Below, in pieces: positions 52,042-60,390 of a stretch of DNA of 60,390 bases. The stretch's first letter is position 1. Each line of letters begins with the position of its first letter. The DNA is from an uncultured Methanobrevibacter sp. Lineage in GTDB: Archaea; Methanobacteriota; Methanobacteria; Methanobacteriales; Methanobacteriaceae. The position numbers and the translations under genes are program-made. Where the stretch lies: assembly GCF_900314615.1 (NCBI RefSeq), contig NZ_OMWA01000028.1:1-60390 (forward strand). The letters are read 5' to 3'. A model generated the notes under the pieces. It was not told the origin of the DNA. It did not search any database and was given only the letters and a program-made list of their open reading frames with translations.

Positions 52042-53532
52042 TTATTTTTGCATATGTTGGCTTTTTACAGCATTTTGATATGATCCAACTGCTGCTGAAA
52101 TTGCAGCAATTTTTTTACTAGGCATGAATGTGGATTTTAATTTGTTTACATATTCCGCATCCTCTTCAATGATGTTAACCATTTCAGCATCGATACCTTT
52201 TTTGTGCTGATCGATGAAATGGGTATTTAAGTCTCCGGAAATGAAATTAGGATTTCTTAAAATTGCTTTATGGAAAGGAATTGTAGTTTTTACACCTAAA
52301 ATAATATACTCACTTAATGCTCTTTTCATTCTATTAATAGCATCGTTTCTGTTTCTGCCGTAGGTAATCAATTTGGAAATCATTGAGTCATAGAATGTTG
52401 GGATTGTATAATTCATATAAACTCCACTGTCTAAACGTACACCAGGTCCACCAGGTGATCTGTAACCTGTAATTTTTCCAGGATTTGGAGCAAAGTCGTT
52501 AAGCGGATCTTCTGCATTGATACGGCACTCGATAGCATGACCGTTTACCTGTATGTCATTTTGTGATAAGCTTAACTCTTCACCTGCAGCAATTCTAATC
52601 TGCTCTTTAATCAGGTCAGTGTTGGTGACAAGCTCGGTAATTGGGTGTTCTACTTGAATACGTGTATTCATTTCAAGGAAATAGTAGTTGCCGTTGTCAT
52701 ATAAGAATTCAACAGTACCTGCACTTGTATAACCAATATATTCTGCAGCTTTAACGGCACTTCCTCCCATCTGTTCTCTTAACTCTTCAGTCATAATTGG
52801 GGAAGGTGCTTCTTCCAAAAGCTTCTGGTGTCTTCTCTGGATTGAACATTCCCTGTCTGCAACATGAATAACATTACCATGTTCATCAGCTAAAAGCTGG
52901 AATTCAATGTGACGGGGCTGTTCTAAGTACTTTTCGATAAATACGGTTGAATCTCCGAAGTTTGTTGATGCAACAGATTGGGTAGATTCGATAGCGCGTA
53001 CAAGTTCATCTTCTTCATAAACCGCACGCATACCTATTCCTCCACCACCTGCGGATGCTTTAACAATAACAGGATATCCGATTTGTCTTGCAATGTCTTT
53101 TGCTTCTTCGATATCTGTTACACCTTCAGGTGTACCTTCAATAACAGGAACTCCCGCTTTTTTCATGAGAGCTTTTGAAGTAATTTTGTCTCCCATTTGA
53201 TGGATTACGTCTCCGGAAGGTCCGATAAGTTTAATTCCATTTTTTTCACATTCTTCTCCGAATTTTTGGTTTTCAGCTAAAAATCCATAACCTGGGTGAA
53301 TAGCATCTGCACCGGAATCAAGTGCGATACCTATAATTTTCTCTATATTCAAATAAGATTTTGCCGGTGACGGATTTCCTAAAGGAAAACTTTCATCAGC
53401 ATATTTTGTGTATAGAGAAGTATTATCAGCATCAGAATAAATAGCTACAGTGTCAATGTCAAGTTCACGACATGCACGCATAACTCTTATTGCGATTTCT
53501 CCTCTATTTGCAATTAATACTTTTTCAAACAT
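52042..53532 (-). CDS. pycA: Pyruvate carboxylase subunit A (biotin carboxylase)
   Basis: Carboxylates biotin for conversion of pyruvate to oxaloacetate, feeding the reductive TCA branch. The 496-residue protein is an ATP-grasp biotin carboxylase: ANRGEIAIRVMRACREL (8-24), the Gly-rich loop KASAGGGGIGMR (about 158-169), HIEFQ, ECSIQRRHQK, and FLEMNTRIQVEHPITE. A short C-terminal tail exceeds the usual end by about 40 residues. It leads the pycA-birA operon; the biotin-bearing subunit B is elsewhere. Confidence 0.94.
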   Translation of the reverse strand: MFEKVLIANRGEIAIRVMRACRELDIDTVAIYSDADNTSLYTKYADESFPLGNPSPAKSYLNIEKIIGIALDSGADAIHPGYGFLAENQKFGEECEKNGIKLIGPSGDVIHQMGDKITSKALMKKAGVPVIEGTPEGVTDIEEAKDIARQIGYPVIVKASAGGGGIGMRAVYEEDELVRAIESTQSVASTNFGDSTVFIEKYLEQPRHIEFQLLADEHGNVIHVADRECSIQRRHQKLLEEAPSPIMTEELREQMGGSAVKAAEYIGYTSAGTVEFLYDNGNYYFLEMNTRIQVEHPITELVTNTDLIKEQIRIAAGEELSLSQNDIQVNGHAIECRINAEDPLNDFAPNPGKITGYRSPGGPGVRLDSGVYMNYTIPTFYDSMISKLITYGRNRNDAINRMKRALSEYIILGVKTTIPFHKAILRNPNFISGDLNTHFIDQHKKGIDAEMVNIIEEDAEYVNKLKSTFMPSKKIAAISAAVGSYQNAVKSQHMQK

Positions 53533-53605
53533 ATGAAACCTCTAAGTAATTTTTTTGAAATATATTATAATTATATATTAGATAATTATTAAATATGTTG
53601 ATTAT

Positions 53606-54241
53606 ATGAAAAAAATTACACGTAAAAAGCATCTGGAAATGAAACTTCAATCTGTTCCGCCACATCCAAATCCTAAAGTAGGTCTTGAACAGTACTCAAC
53701 ACCTTCAGTTATAGCTTCCGATTTGATTTGGAATGCAAGTTCTCTAGGGGATATTGAAGGTAAAAATGTTGTTGATCTGGGCTGCGGCAGTGGCATATTG
53801 ACTTTAGGCTGTGCTCTGATGGGTGCAAATAGGGCATTTGGTGTAGATATTGATAATGATTCTATAACTCTTGCACGTGAGAGCTTAGAAAAGCTTAAAG
53901 TTGAAAATGCGGAATTTATTTTAAGCGATATTAACGATTATGATAAGGATGATGCTGTTGATACTGTAATTCAGAATCCTCCGTTTGGATCTCAAAGAAA
54001 AGCCGAACACGGTCAGGATTTAAAATTTGTTGAGAAGGCATGTCAGTTAAAGCCCGATGTTCTGTATTCGTTTCACATGGCATCTACTGAAGAATTTTTA
54101 ATAAGCTACTATGAAAAAAACAATCTTGAAATTACACATATATTCAGATATAATTTTCCAATCCCAAAGATTTATGAGTTTCACACTAAAGAAAAACAAA
54201 ATGTTGATGTTATTGTAATTAGGGCATTTTCAGATTTTTAA
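53606..54241 (+). CDS. METTL5-type RNA methyltransferase
   Basis: A 211-residue class I SAM methyltransferase of the METTL5 family, whose eukaryotic member makes m6A in small-subunit rRNA. It starts with LEMKLQSVPPHPNPKVGLEQYSTPS-type residues (about 10-34), has the SAM motif VVDLGCGSGILTLG (about 55-68) and the catalytic NPPFGSQ (about 124-130), the N6-adenine type signature. No clear Shine-Dalgarno, so the mRNA may be leaderless. The rRNA target is inferred from the family. Confidence 0.87.
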   Translation: MKKITRKKHLEMKLQSVPPHPNPKVGLEQYSTPSVIASDLIWNASSLGDIEGKNVVDLGCGSGILTLGCALMGANRAFGVDIDNDSITLARESLEKLKVENAEFILSDINDYDKDDAVDTVIQNPPFGSQRKAEHGQDLKFVEKACQLKPDVLYSFHMASTEEFLISYYEKNNLEITHIFRYNFPIPKIYEFHTKEKQNVDVIVIRAFSDF

Positions 54242-54425
54242 ATTTTGCAGAAATCTGATTTATATATTTTTTTTATATATTAAAACAATACCTTTATATA
54301 GGGGTTATTACATATCTTATATTAATATATTCTCTGAGTATAAAAAAGTTGGTAGCATAAAAAGAAGCTACGGATATTATAAGTGATATAATATTTTGTA
54401 AATGTGTAAGTCTATTTAGTGATAG

Positions 54426-54475
54426 CTATATAAATGTAGGGTAATCTTTATATACTTTAGTCTATATAAATTAAA
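54426..54475 (+). promoter_or_regulatory. Clustered TATA boxes before the SPOUT methyltransferase gene
   Basis: Three TATA-like elements lie close together: CTATATAAA near 54426, CTTTATATAC near 54448 and CTATATAAA near 54464, with another (TTTATATAGG) at 54292. The box near 54450 is about 28 bases before ATG 54479 and there is no ribosome binding site, so a leaderless mRNA is likely. Confidence 0.55.
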
Positions 54476-54478
54476 GTA

Positions 54479-55306
54479 ATGTATAAAGATGAGCTATCTA
54501 TATTTATTCCAAATTCATTTCTTTCTGAGTCTAAAGATCTCAAAATTCGTACTTATAAAGTGGGAATTTTAGGAAGAGCTTTGGCTATTTTTCAAGCAGA
54601 TAATGTGGTTATTTATAATGATGACCATGTAAAAAATGAAGATGGAGCACATGATGGAGATTTTATTGCTGAAATTCTAAGTTATATGAATACTCCTCAA
54701 TATTTGAGGAAAAAAGCGTTTCCTATAATGCCTGAATTGAAGCATGTTGGAATTCTTCCACCGTTAAGGACTCCTCATCATCCTGTAAATAATCAACCAG
54801 ACGTGGGCGATTATAGACAAGGTTTCACTGTTAAAAGAAATAAGAAAGGAACTTATGTTGATATAGGTATGGATAAACTTGCATTCTGTAAAGAGCAACT
54901 TACTGTTAAAAAAATTTTTGACTTTAAGATAACTAAGATTGCTAAGAAAGAAGTAATAGTCACACCTGATAAACCAGATGACGTTTACTGGGGATATAAT
55001 GTTATGTCCTCTAATAAGAGTCTTAAAAATAGCTTAAAATTAATTAAACCTGATCTTGTGGTTGAAACTACAAGATATGGAGATTATATTGATTCTATTT
55101 TTGATGAATTAAAACATAAAGTAGATGAATGTAAAAGTATTGCTATTTTATTTGGTGGCCCTTATTCTTCAATCGAGGATGATGTTTCCAATCCGAACTG
55201 GGATTTATTTAAAGTAAATACCATTCCCGATCAAGGAACTGAAACCGTCAGAACTGAAGAGGCAGTTGTCGCTACACTTTCTTTATTTAACTTTATGAGA
55301 TTTTAA
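54479..55306 (+). CDS. SPOUT-family RNA methyltransferase (MTH1 type)
   Basis: A 275-residue protein of the SPOUT class that precedes the L3 operon in Methanobacteriales (MTH1 of M. thermautotrophicus). A knotted SAM-binding fold is suggested by SIAILFGGPYSSIED and the C-terminal VNTIPDQGTETVRTEEAVVA; an inserted OB-like domain spans about 90-165. Related proteins methylate rRNA, but the site modified here is not known. It is separated from rpl3 by a 342-base leader, so it may be transcribed apart from the ribosomal genes. Confidence 0.85.
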   Translation: MYKDELSIFIPNSFLSESKDLKIRTYKVGILGRALAIFQADNVVIYNDDHVKNEDGAHDGDFIAEILSYMNTPQYLRKKAFPIMPELKHVGILPPLRTPHHPVNNQPDVGDYRQGFTVKRNKKGTYVDIGMDKLAFCKEQLTVKKIFDFKITKIAKKEVIVTPDKPDDVYWGYNVMSSNKSLKNSLKLIKPDLVVETTRYGDYIDSIFDELKHKVDECKSIAILFGGPYSSIEDDVSNPNWDLFKVNTIPDQGTETVRTEEAVVATLSLFNFMRF

Positions 55307-55648
55307 TTCTCTTTGATTTATTAGTCGTATCACGCTAATAGATAACTTGCTCAACTTTTTATACATTAATGTTTTTAGGGCTCTCCTAAAAATTTACTTA
55401 GCGCAGAATGATTTATACATTGTATATATTCTTTATTGTGCTTCAATTGAAGTAAACTCAATAGAATATATTGAAATTTAATATTTATCTAGTTGTAATC
55501 CTTTTTACAGCTATTTATTATTTCGATGAGGTTATACTTAGTATGATTCTTATCAACTTGTCTAATAACTATTAATTTAGTTATTGAACTTTAAAAAATT
55601 AAAATAATTAAAAAATAAGGAAAAATATTAATAAGGAGGTTAAATTAA
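55307..55648 (+). promoter_or_regulatory. Long leader region of the ribosomal operon with a hairpin
   Basis: No gene is found in these 342 bases. An exact hairpin TTTTTAGG/CCTAAAAA with loop GCTCT lies at 55372-55392 and is not followed by a T-run, so it is not an obvious terminator. Possible TATA boxes occur near 55412 (TTTATACATT) and 55480 (TTTAATATTTAT). GGAGG precedes the rpl3 ATG. The region could hold autoregulatory RNA structure for the operon. Confidence 0.5.
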
Positions 55649-56659
55649 ATGGTTAGACACCACCAGCCAAGAAAAGGGTCAGTTGCTTTTAGTCCAAGAA
55701 AAAGAGCAGCAAAAGAAACCCCTAGAGTAAAATCTTGGCCGCAAATGGACGAACCAAAATTACTAGGCCTCGCAGGTTATAAAGTCGGTATGACTCACGC
55801 TTTAGTCACTGATACTGATAAAAACTCTCCAACCAATGGTATGGAAGTTTTCACTCCAGTAACCGTATTGGAAGTACCTCCGGTCGTAGTAATGGGAATT
55901 AGAGCTTATGAAAAAACTTCTCGTGGTTTGAAAGTAATCACCGAAGTACTTGCAGACAATTTAGATCAAGAACTTTCAAGGAAAATTTCTCTTCCTAAAG
56001 AATACAATAAATCTGAAGCTATTGCAAAAATACAAGGTGAATTAGAAAACACAGAAGATATTAGGGTATTAATACACACAAATCCAAAAGTAACTAGCGT
56101 ACCTAAGAAAAAACCAGATATATTTGAATGTGGTATTGGAGGAGCAAATCCTGAAGAAAAATTAAACACTGCATTAGAATTATTAGGTAATGAAGTAAAA
56201 GCTAGCGAAATCTTCAATGAAGGTGAATTTGTTGATGCTATTGCAACTACAAAAGGAAAAGGATTCCAAGGTGTAGTAAAAAGATGGGGAATTAGAATTC
56301 AATATGGTAAAGCTGTTAGAGCAGGTAAAGGAAGACACGTTGGTTCTATTGGTCCTTGGACACCTAGAAGAACTATGTGGACTGTTGCACAAGCAGGTCA
56401 AATGGGATACCATAAAAGAACTGAATTCAATAAAAGAATTTTAAAAATCGCATCAGCTGATGAAGTTGACCAAATCAACCCAGATGGTGGATTTGTTAAA
56501 TACGGACTTGTCAAAAACGATTATGTTTTAGTAAAAGGTTCCTTACCAGGTCCTTCTAAAAGATTAGTAATCTTAAGACAACCTATTAGACCTAATAATA
56601 AAGCTGAGGATATACCTCAAATTAATTACATCAGTACAAAATCTAAACAAGGGGTATAA
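55649..56659 (+). CDS. rpl3: Ribosomal protein L3 (uL3)
   Basis: Large-subunit protein that helps form the peptidyl-transferase centre. The 336-residue archaeal form begins MVRHHQPRKGSVAFSPRKRA and has GYKVGMTHALV (about 45-55) and the conserved RWGIRIQYGKA and HVGSIGPWTPRRTMW segments. It is the first ribosomal gene of the operon, 2 bases before rpl4. Confidence 0.97.
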   Translation: MVRHHQPRKGSVAFSPRKRAAKETPRVKSWPQMDEPKLLGLAGYKVGMTHALVTDTDKNSPTNGMEVFTPVTVLEVPPVVVMGIRAYEKTSRGLKVITEVLADNLDQELSRKISLPKEYNKSEAIAKIQGELENTEDIRVLIHTNPKVTSVPKKKPDIFECGIGGANPEEKLNTALELLGNEVKASEIFNEGEFVDAIATTKGKGFQGVVKRWGIRIQYGKAVRAGKGRHVGSIGPWTPRRTMWTVAQAGQMGYHKRTEFNKRILKIASADEVDQINPDGGFVKYGLVKNDYVLVKGSLPGPSKRLVILRQPIRPNNKAEDIPQINYISTKSKQGV

Positions 56660-56661
56660 TC

Positions 56662-57426
56662 ATGAAAGTTAACGTTTATTCTATTGAAGGGGAAGTAAAA
56701 GAACAAATCGAACTTCCAGCTATTTTTGATGAAGTATACAGACCAGATTTAATCAAAAGAGCTGTACTTTCTGCACAATCTGCTAGAGTACAACCATGGG
56801 GTAATGACCCAATGGCAGGTAAAAGAACTTCCGCTAAAGGATGGGGTTCAGGTAGAGGTACCGCAAGAGTACCAAGGATTAAAAATGGTTCTAAAGCAGC
56901 TTTCGTACCAATGGCTATTGGTGGTAGACAAGCACATCCTACTAGAGCTGAAAAAAATCATCACGAAAAAATCAACATTAAAGAAAGAAGATTTGCAATC
57001 AGATCTGCTGTTGCAGCAACTACCAATAAAGAAATTGTTGAAGACAGAGGTCACATTGTAGATGATTTAGAACAAGTTCCTATTATTGTTGAAGACGAAA
57101 TCGAAGCAGTAAAAACTGCAAAACAAACTCGTGAAATTTTCGAAAAATTAGGAGTTTACGATGACGTCATTCGTGCAAAAGAAGGTAAAAGAATCAGAGC
57201 AGGTAGAGGAAAAACAAGAGGAAGAAAATACAAAAAAGTAAAAGGACCTCTTGTAGTTGTCGGTGAAGATAACGGTATCTCATTAGGTGCAAGAAACCAC
57301 GCTGGTGTAGATGTAGTGGTTGTTGAAAACTTAAATGCAGAATTATTAGCACCAGGTACCCACCCAGGAAGACTCACTGTTTATACCAAATCAGCTGTTG
57401 AAAAGTTAGGAGGTTTATTCCAATAA
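56662..57426 (+). CDS. rpl4: Ribosomal protein L4 (uL4)
   Basis: Large-subunit protein lining the exit tunnel. The 254-residue protein has the archaeal/eukaryal features RTSAKGWGSGRGTARVPRIK (about 54-73) in the tunnel loop and GRGKTRGRKYKKVKGPLVVV near 180-200. It is second in the operon, with a 2-base gap after rpl3. Confidence 0.97.
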   Translation: MKVNVYSIEGEVKEQIELPAIFDEVYRPDLIKRAVLSAQSARVQPWGNDPMAGKRTSAKGWGSGRGTARVPRIKNGSKAAFVPMAIGGRQAHPTRAEKNHHEKINIKERRFAIRSAVAATTNKEIVEDRGHIVDDLEQVPIIVEDEIEAVKTAKQTREIFEKLGVYDDVIRAKEGKRIRAGRGKTRGRKYKKVKGPLVVVGEDNGISLGARNHAGVDVVVVENLNAELLAPGTHPGRLTVYTKSAVEKLGGLFQ

Positions 57427-57448
57427 TTTTGGAAAATAGGTGATTATT

Positions 57449-57709
57449 ATGGATTCATACTCAATTATTATTAAACCTCATGTTACTGAAAAAACCATGA
57501 ACTTAATCGATATGAACAATGAAATTACTTTTGTTGTAAACCGTAAAGCTAACAAAAGCCAAATCAAAAAAGCTTTTGAAGAGTTATACGAAGAAAAAGT
57601 TGCAAAAGTCAATACTCATATCACTACTAAAGGTGTAAAAGTAGCATACATTAAACTCGTTGAAGAAGAAATGGCAGAAGAACTTGCTGTCAGAATAGGA
57701 GTATTCTAA
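57449..57709 (+). CDS. rpl23: Ribosomal protein L23 (uL23)
   Basis: Large-subunit protein at the tunnel exit, the docking site for SRP and chaperones. 86 residues with the typical IIIKPHVTEKTMNLID start and VNRKANKSQIKKAFEELY. I use ATG 57449; GTG 57440 is in frame but belongs to the ribosome binding site AGGTGA, which lies 5 bases before the ATG. Confidence 0.96.
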   Translation: MDSYSIIIKPHVTEKTMNLIDMNNEITFVVNRKANKSQIKKAFEELYEEKVAKVNTHITTKGVKVAYIKLVEEEMAEELAVRIGVF

Positions 57710-57721
57710 GGAGGAATTTGA

Positions 57722-58447
57722 ATGGGAAAACGATTAATACATCAAAGAAGAGGTAGAGGAACTCCTGCTCACCGTGTTGCTTCTCACCGTTTCAAAGATA
57801 AAATCAGATACAGATCTTACGATGCATTAGAAAAAGAAGGTAGTATCAAAGGTAAAGTCATTGATATTGTACATGACCCAGCAAGAACCGCTCCTATTGC
57901 AGAAGTAAAATTCGAAAATGGTGAAAAGAAATTTATATTAGCACCTGAAAGCATTCAAATCGATGATGAAATTGAATGTGGTATTTCTGCTCCAATTAAA
58001 TTTGGTAATACTTTACCGCTTGCTGAAATTCCTGAAGGTACTCCAATCTATGATATCGAAAACACTCCTGGAGATGGAGGTCGTTTTGTAAGATCTTCCG
58101 GAACTTATGCTAATGTTGTTACTCATGATGCTAACCAAACTGTTGTTGAATTACCATCTGGGGAATTAAAATACTTAAATCCTAACTGCCGTGCTAGTAT
58201 TGGTGTAGTAGCTGGTGGAGGAAGAAAAGATAAACCATTCCTTAAAGCAGGTAAAAAATGGCATGCTTACAAAGCTAAAGGTAAGAAATTCATGACTGTA
58301 AGAGGAGTAGCTATGAACGCTGTAGATCACCCTCACGGGGGAGGTAACAGACAACATCCTGGTCGTCCAACTACTGTTTCAAGACATGCACCACCAGGAA
58401 GAAAAGTTGGTTCAATTGCAGCTAAGAGAACAGGTTTAAAAAGATAG
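57722..58447 (+). CDS. rpl2: Ribosomal protein L2 (uL2)
   Basis: Large-subunit protein needed for subunit joining and peptidyl transfer. 241 residues with the archaeal start MGKRLIHQRRGRGTPAHR and the near-invariant C-terminal MNAVDHPHGGGNRQHPGRPT around the functionally critical His. AAGGAGG precedes the ATG. Part of the S10-type operon. Confidence 0.97.
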   Translation: MGKRLIHQRRGRGTPAHRVASHRFKDKIRYRSYDALEKEGSIKGKVIDIVHDPARTAPIAEVKFENGEKKFILAPESIQIDDEIECGISAPIKFGNTLPLAEIPEGTPIYDIENTPGDGGRFVRSSGTYANVVTHDANQTVVELPSGELKYLNPNCRASIGVVAGGGRKDKPFLKAGKKWHAYKAKGKKFMTVRGVAMNAVDHPHGGGNRQHPGRPTTVSRHAPPGRKVGSIAAKRTGLKR

Positions 58448-58462
58448 ATAGAGGGTGTTTCA

Positions 58463-58873
58463 TTGGCAAGAAAAATATTTAAATATAAAGGTTATACTCT
58501 TGAAGAACTACAAGACATGTCTTTAGAGGAAGTAATGGAATTATTACCTGCAAGACAAAGAAGGTCTTTAAAAAGAGGATTCTTACCAAGACAACAAATT
58601 GTTTTGGATAAAATGAGAAAATTAAATAAAGAAGGAACTAAAGATGGCCGTCCTGTTGTAATCAGGACCCATTGTAGAGACATGATTGTAATACCTGAAA
58701 TGGTTGGAACCACTTTCGGTATTTATGATGGTCAAAATTTTGTAGAAGTTACTATTGAACCAGAAATGATTGGTCATTACTTCGGTGAATATGCACCAAC
58801 CAGAAAAAGAGTTCAACACGGAGACCCAGGTATGGGTGCTACTAGATCATCCATGTTTGTACCACTTAAATAA
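58463..58873 (+). CDS. rps19: Ribosomal protein S19 (uS19)
   Basis: Small-subunit head protein. The 136 residues are the archaeal form, with VVIRTHCRDMIVIPEMVGTT (about 65-84) and GHYFGEYAPTRKRVQHG near the end. The start codon is TTG 58463, supported by GAGGGTG upstream and by the family start ARKIFKYKG; no ATG fits. The low-efficiency start may tune its level within the operon. Confidence 0.96.
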   Translation: MARKIFKYKGYTLEELQDMSLEEVMELLPARQRRSLKRGFLPRQQIVLDKMRKLNKEGTKDGRPVVIRTHCRDMIVIPEMVGTTFGIYDGQNFVEVTIEPEMIGHYFGEYAPTRKRVQHGDPGMGATRSSMFVPLK

Positions 58874-58885
58874 GGAGATTAGAAC

Positions 58886-59350
58886 ATGGCTAACAAATAT
58901 GCTTATAATAATGATGTTGATGAAGCAAAAACAGCACGTGCTATGGCAAAATCCCTTAAGATTTCTCCAAAACACAGTGTTGAGATTTGCAGAGCAATAA
59001 GAGGAATGGAAGTAGTTAAAGCTAAAGCTTACTTAGAAGATGTTATTGGAATGAAAAAATCAGTTCCTTTTAAAAGACACAACAAAAAAGTTGGTCACAG
59101 AAAAGGTCAAGAAGGCTGGCCTAGTGGAAGATACCCTGTAAAAGCAGCTGAACAAATCTTAAAAGTTTTAGAAAACGCTGAAGCTAATGCAGAGTACAAA
59201 GGTTTAGACACTGAAAAATTATTCATTGAACATATTTCAAGTCACAAAGGTGTTGTAATCCCTGGATACATACCAAGAGCATTTGGTAGAATGACTCCAT
59301 TTAACACACCTACTACTCATATTCAAATTGTATTACAGGAGGCTAACTAA
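58886..59350 (+). CDS. rpl22: Ribosomal protein L22 (uL22)
   Basis: Large-subunit protein reaching into the exit tunnel. 154 residues with the archaeal motifs ARAMAKSLKISPKHSVEICR (about 16-35) and the tunnel hairpin region IPGYIPRAFGRMTPFN. Its stop overlaps the rps3 ATG by one base. Confidence 0.96.
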   Translation: MANKYAYNNDVDEAKTARAMAKSLKISPKHSVEICRAIRGMEVVKAKAYLEDVIGMKKSVPFKRHNKKVGHRKGQEGWPSGRYPVKAAEQILKVLENAEANAEYKGLDTEKLFIEHISSHKGVVIPGYIPRAFGRMTPFNTPTTHIQIVLQEAN

Positions 59351-60105
59351 TGATAGAAAAAGATTTCGTCCAAGAAGGCCTTAGAAGAACCAGAATTGAT
59401 GAATATTTAGAAAAAGAGTTAGAAAGAGCTGGATACGGTGGTATGGAAGTTCAAATCACACCTTTAGGTACCATGGTTGTTGTTTATGCAGAAAGACCGG
59501 GTATGGTTATTGGTAGAGGTGGAAAAAACGTTAGAACTATTACCAACACTCTTAAAACTCAATTCGGATTAGACAATCCTCAAATTGAAGTTAAAGAAGT
59601 TGAAGTTCCAGAACTCAACCCAAAAATCATGGCTTACAAAATTTCTAACATGTTACAAAGAGGTATGCACTTCAGAAGAGTTGCTTATTCCACTATTCGT
59701 AGAATTATGGGAGCAGGAGCTCAAGGTGTAGAAGTAACCATTTCTGGTAAAATCAGAGGTTCCAGATCTGCTGTAGCTAAATTTGTTGAAGGATACATTA
59801 AAAAATGTGGAGAACCTTCAATCAGATTTGTAGAAGAAGGCTTCGCTACTGCTGAATTAAAACCTGGTGTTTTAGGTATTTATGTAAGAATTATGCCTCC
59901 AGAAACTGTATTACCTGATTCTGTAGAAATCCTTCCTCCAAAAGTCATCATTGAAGAAGATGGTGAAGTAATTGAAGAAGAAATCGATGTTGAAACCGAA
60001 GAAATCATCGAAGAAGAAATCATTGAGGAAGTTGAAGATTTAGAAGAATTAGAAGAAGTTGTTGAAGAAGAATCTACTGAAGAAGTAGAAGAAGATGATA
60101 GTTAG
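59350..60105 (+). CDS. rps3: Ribosomal protein S3 (uS3) with acidic C-terminal tail
   Basis: Small-subunit head protein at the mRNA entry site. 251 residues: KH domain with VIGRGGKNVRTI (about 56-67) and the C-terminal domain ending near LKPGVLGIYVRIMPPE. From about residue 205 onward is a Glu-rich tail (IIEEEIIEEVEDLEELEEVV), an extension seen in several methanogen S3 proteins. It overlaps rpl22 by one base. Confidence 0.96.
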   Translation: MIEKDFVQEGLRRTRIDEYLEKELERAGYGGMEVQITPLGTMVVVYAERPGMVIGRGGKNVRTITNTLKTQFGLDNPQIEVKEVEVPELNPKIMAYKISNMLQRGMHFRRVAYSTIRRIMGAGAQGVEVTISGKIRGSRSAVAKFVEGYIKKCGEPSIRFVEEGFATAELKPGVLGIYVRIMPPETVLPDSVEILPPKVIIEEDGEVIEEEIDVETEEIIEEEIIEEVEDLEELEEVVEEESTEEVEEDDS

Positions 60106-60141
60106 ATACATAAATTTAATTATCTGAAAAGAGTTGGAACA

Positions 60142-60348
60142 ATGGCGATTTTAAGAAGTAAAGAAATTTGGGACATGGAAGTTGATGAGATTCAAGAAAA
60201 ACTCGTTGAACTCAGAACTGAATTATCCAAAAATGTTTCTAAAAATGCAGCTGCCGGGGTAGTAGAAAACCCTGGAAAAATTAGAGAATTGAAAAGAACA
60301 ATTGCTCGTGTTCTTACAATATTGAATGAAAAACAGAAGGAGAATTAA
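60142..60348 (+). CDS. rpl29: Ribosomal protein L29 (uL29)
   Basis: 68-residue helical large-subunit protein near the tunnel exit. MAILRSKEIWDMEVDEIQEK and ELKRTIARVLTILNEKQ are family signatures. GAGTTGGAAC provides a weak ribosome binding site. Its stop directly abuts the next ATG. Confidence 0.95.
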   Translation: MAILRSKEIWDMEVDEIQEKLVELRTELSKNVSKNAAAGVVENPGKIRELKRTIARVLTILNEKQKEN

Positions 60349-60390
60349 ATGTCAAAAATCTGTGATGTATGTGGGCTTCCTGAAGAACTT
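60349..60390 (+). CDS. Translation initiation factor SUI1/eIF1, 5' part only
   Basis: Fourteen codons before the window ends: MSKICDVCGLPEEL. The zinc-type CxxC start and the position after L29 match the SUI1 (aIF1) gene of Methanobacteriales ribosomal operons. AGAAGGAGAAT gives a strong ribosome binding site. The rest of the gene lies outside the window. Confidence 0.75.
   Translation, partial: MSKICDVCGLPEEL

Noticed and set aside
59950..60105. Glu-rich end of ribosomal protein S3 as a possible frameshift or read-through
   Set aside because: The frame is clean, codons are normal and acidic S3 tails occur in related methanogens.
1..60390. CRISPR array, insertion sequence or prophage
   Set aside because: No spaced direct repeats of CRISPR size, no transposase or integrase, and no terminal repeats were seen. 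The only tandem array is the 11-bp one, which has no spacers.

Overview
The window looks like chromosome from a hydrogenotrophic methanogen of the order Methanobacteriales, most likely a Methanobrevibacter. The signs are low GC with strongly A/T-rich intergenic DNA, six methanogenesis marker proteins, heterodisulfide reductase and formylmethanofuran dehydrogenase type genes, a pseudomurein-binding surface protein, archaeal information-processing genes (thermosome, NOB1, Trm5, diphthine synthase, an archaeal SRP RNA and the S10-type ribosomal operon) and archaeal TATA boxes. I see no insertion sequence, prophage, integrase or CRISPR array; this is core chromosome.

Layout. 1-5 kb: thermosome, CbiZ-like protein, exonuclease VII (xseAB, unusual in archaea), PRC-barrel protein, pyrE. 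5-7.5 kb, minus strand: two tandem FilR1/DUF1724-type regulators, a small winged-helix protein and moaB, with an 11-bp tandem repeat array just upstream. 7.8-11.2 kb: NOB1, a DUF2117 protein, methanogenesis marker 2 and a membrane protein. 12-17.3 kb: methanogenesis markers 3-6-5-15-17 followed by nifB, a set that fits assembly and activation of methyl-coenzyme M reductase. 17.5-27.5 kb: pyrophosphatase, mtnA, trm5, dphB, a duplicated intergenic element read here as two paralogous minus-strand small RNAs, SpoIIM-type membrane protein, 3-hydroxyacyl-CoA dehydrogenase, a 51-residue RHH protein and several unknowns. 27.6-29.6 kb: hdrC and hdrB; hdrB carries a deletion and frameshift. 29.7-36.9 kb: DUF749, DUF2096, phosphoesterase, 2-phosphoglycerate kinase, CBS protein, SRP RNA, tRNA-Ser(GCT), CDF transporter, aminotransferase and a radical SAM protein. 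37.3-40.3 kb: a large secreted protein with Ig-like repeats, pseudomurein-binding repeats and a transglutaminase/endoisopeptidase-type domain. 40.4-48.8 kb: coaD, ferredoxin and FwdF-type polyferredoxin, two class III signal-peptide (pilin-like) proteins, UPF0173 hydrolase, RqcH and DUF2070. 49-53.5 kb: fumarase beta subunit, a PLP enzyme, birA and pycA. 53.6-60.4 kb: METTL5-type methyltransferase, a SPOUT methyltransferase, then L3-L4-L23-L2-S19-L22-S3-L29 and the start of the SUI1 gene at the window edge.

The most interesting points are: (1) the two collinear copies of an intergenic element at 22.15-22.57 kb that reads on the minus strand as TATA box, conserved start, CU-rich box, hairpin, C-tract and T-run; (2) the hdrB lesion with an acidic N-terminal extension and a Pro-to-Leu change in the neighbouring HdrC; (3) about ten 11-bp direct repeats upstream of the regulator operon; (4) nifB following the marker cluster with no nitrogenase gene in view; (5) an exact operator-like palindrome and a leader hairpin in front of hdrCB. 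All functional calls come from reading motifs; no database search was run.
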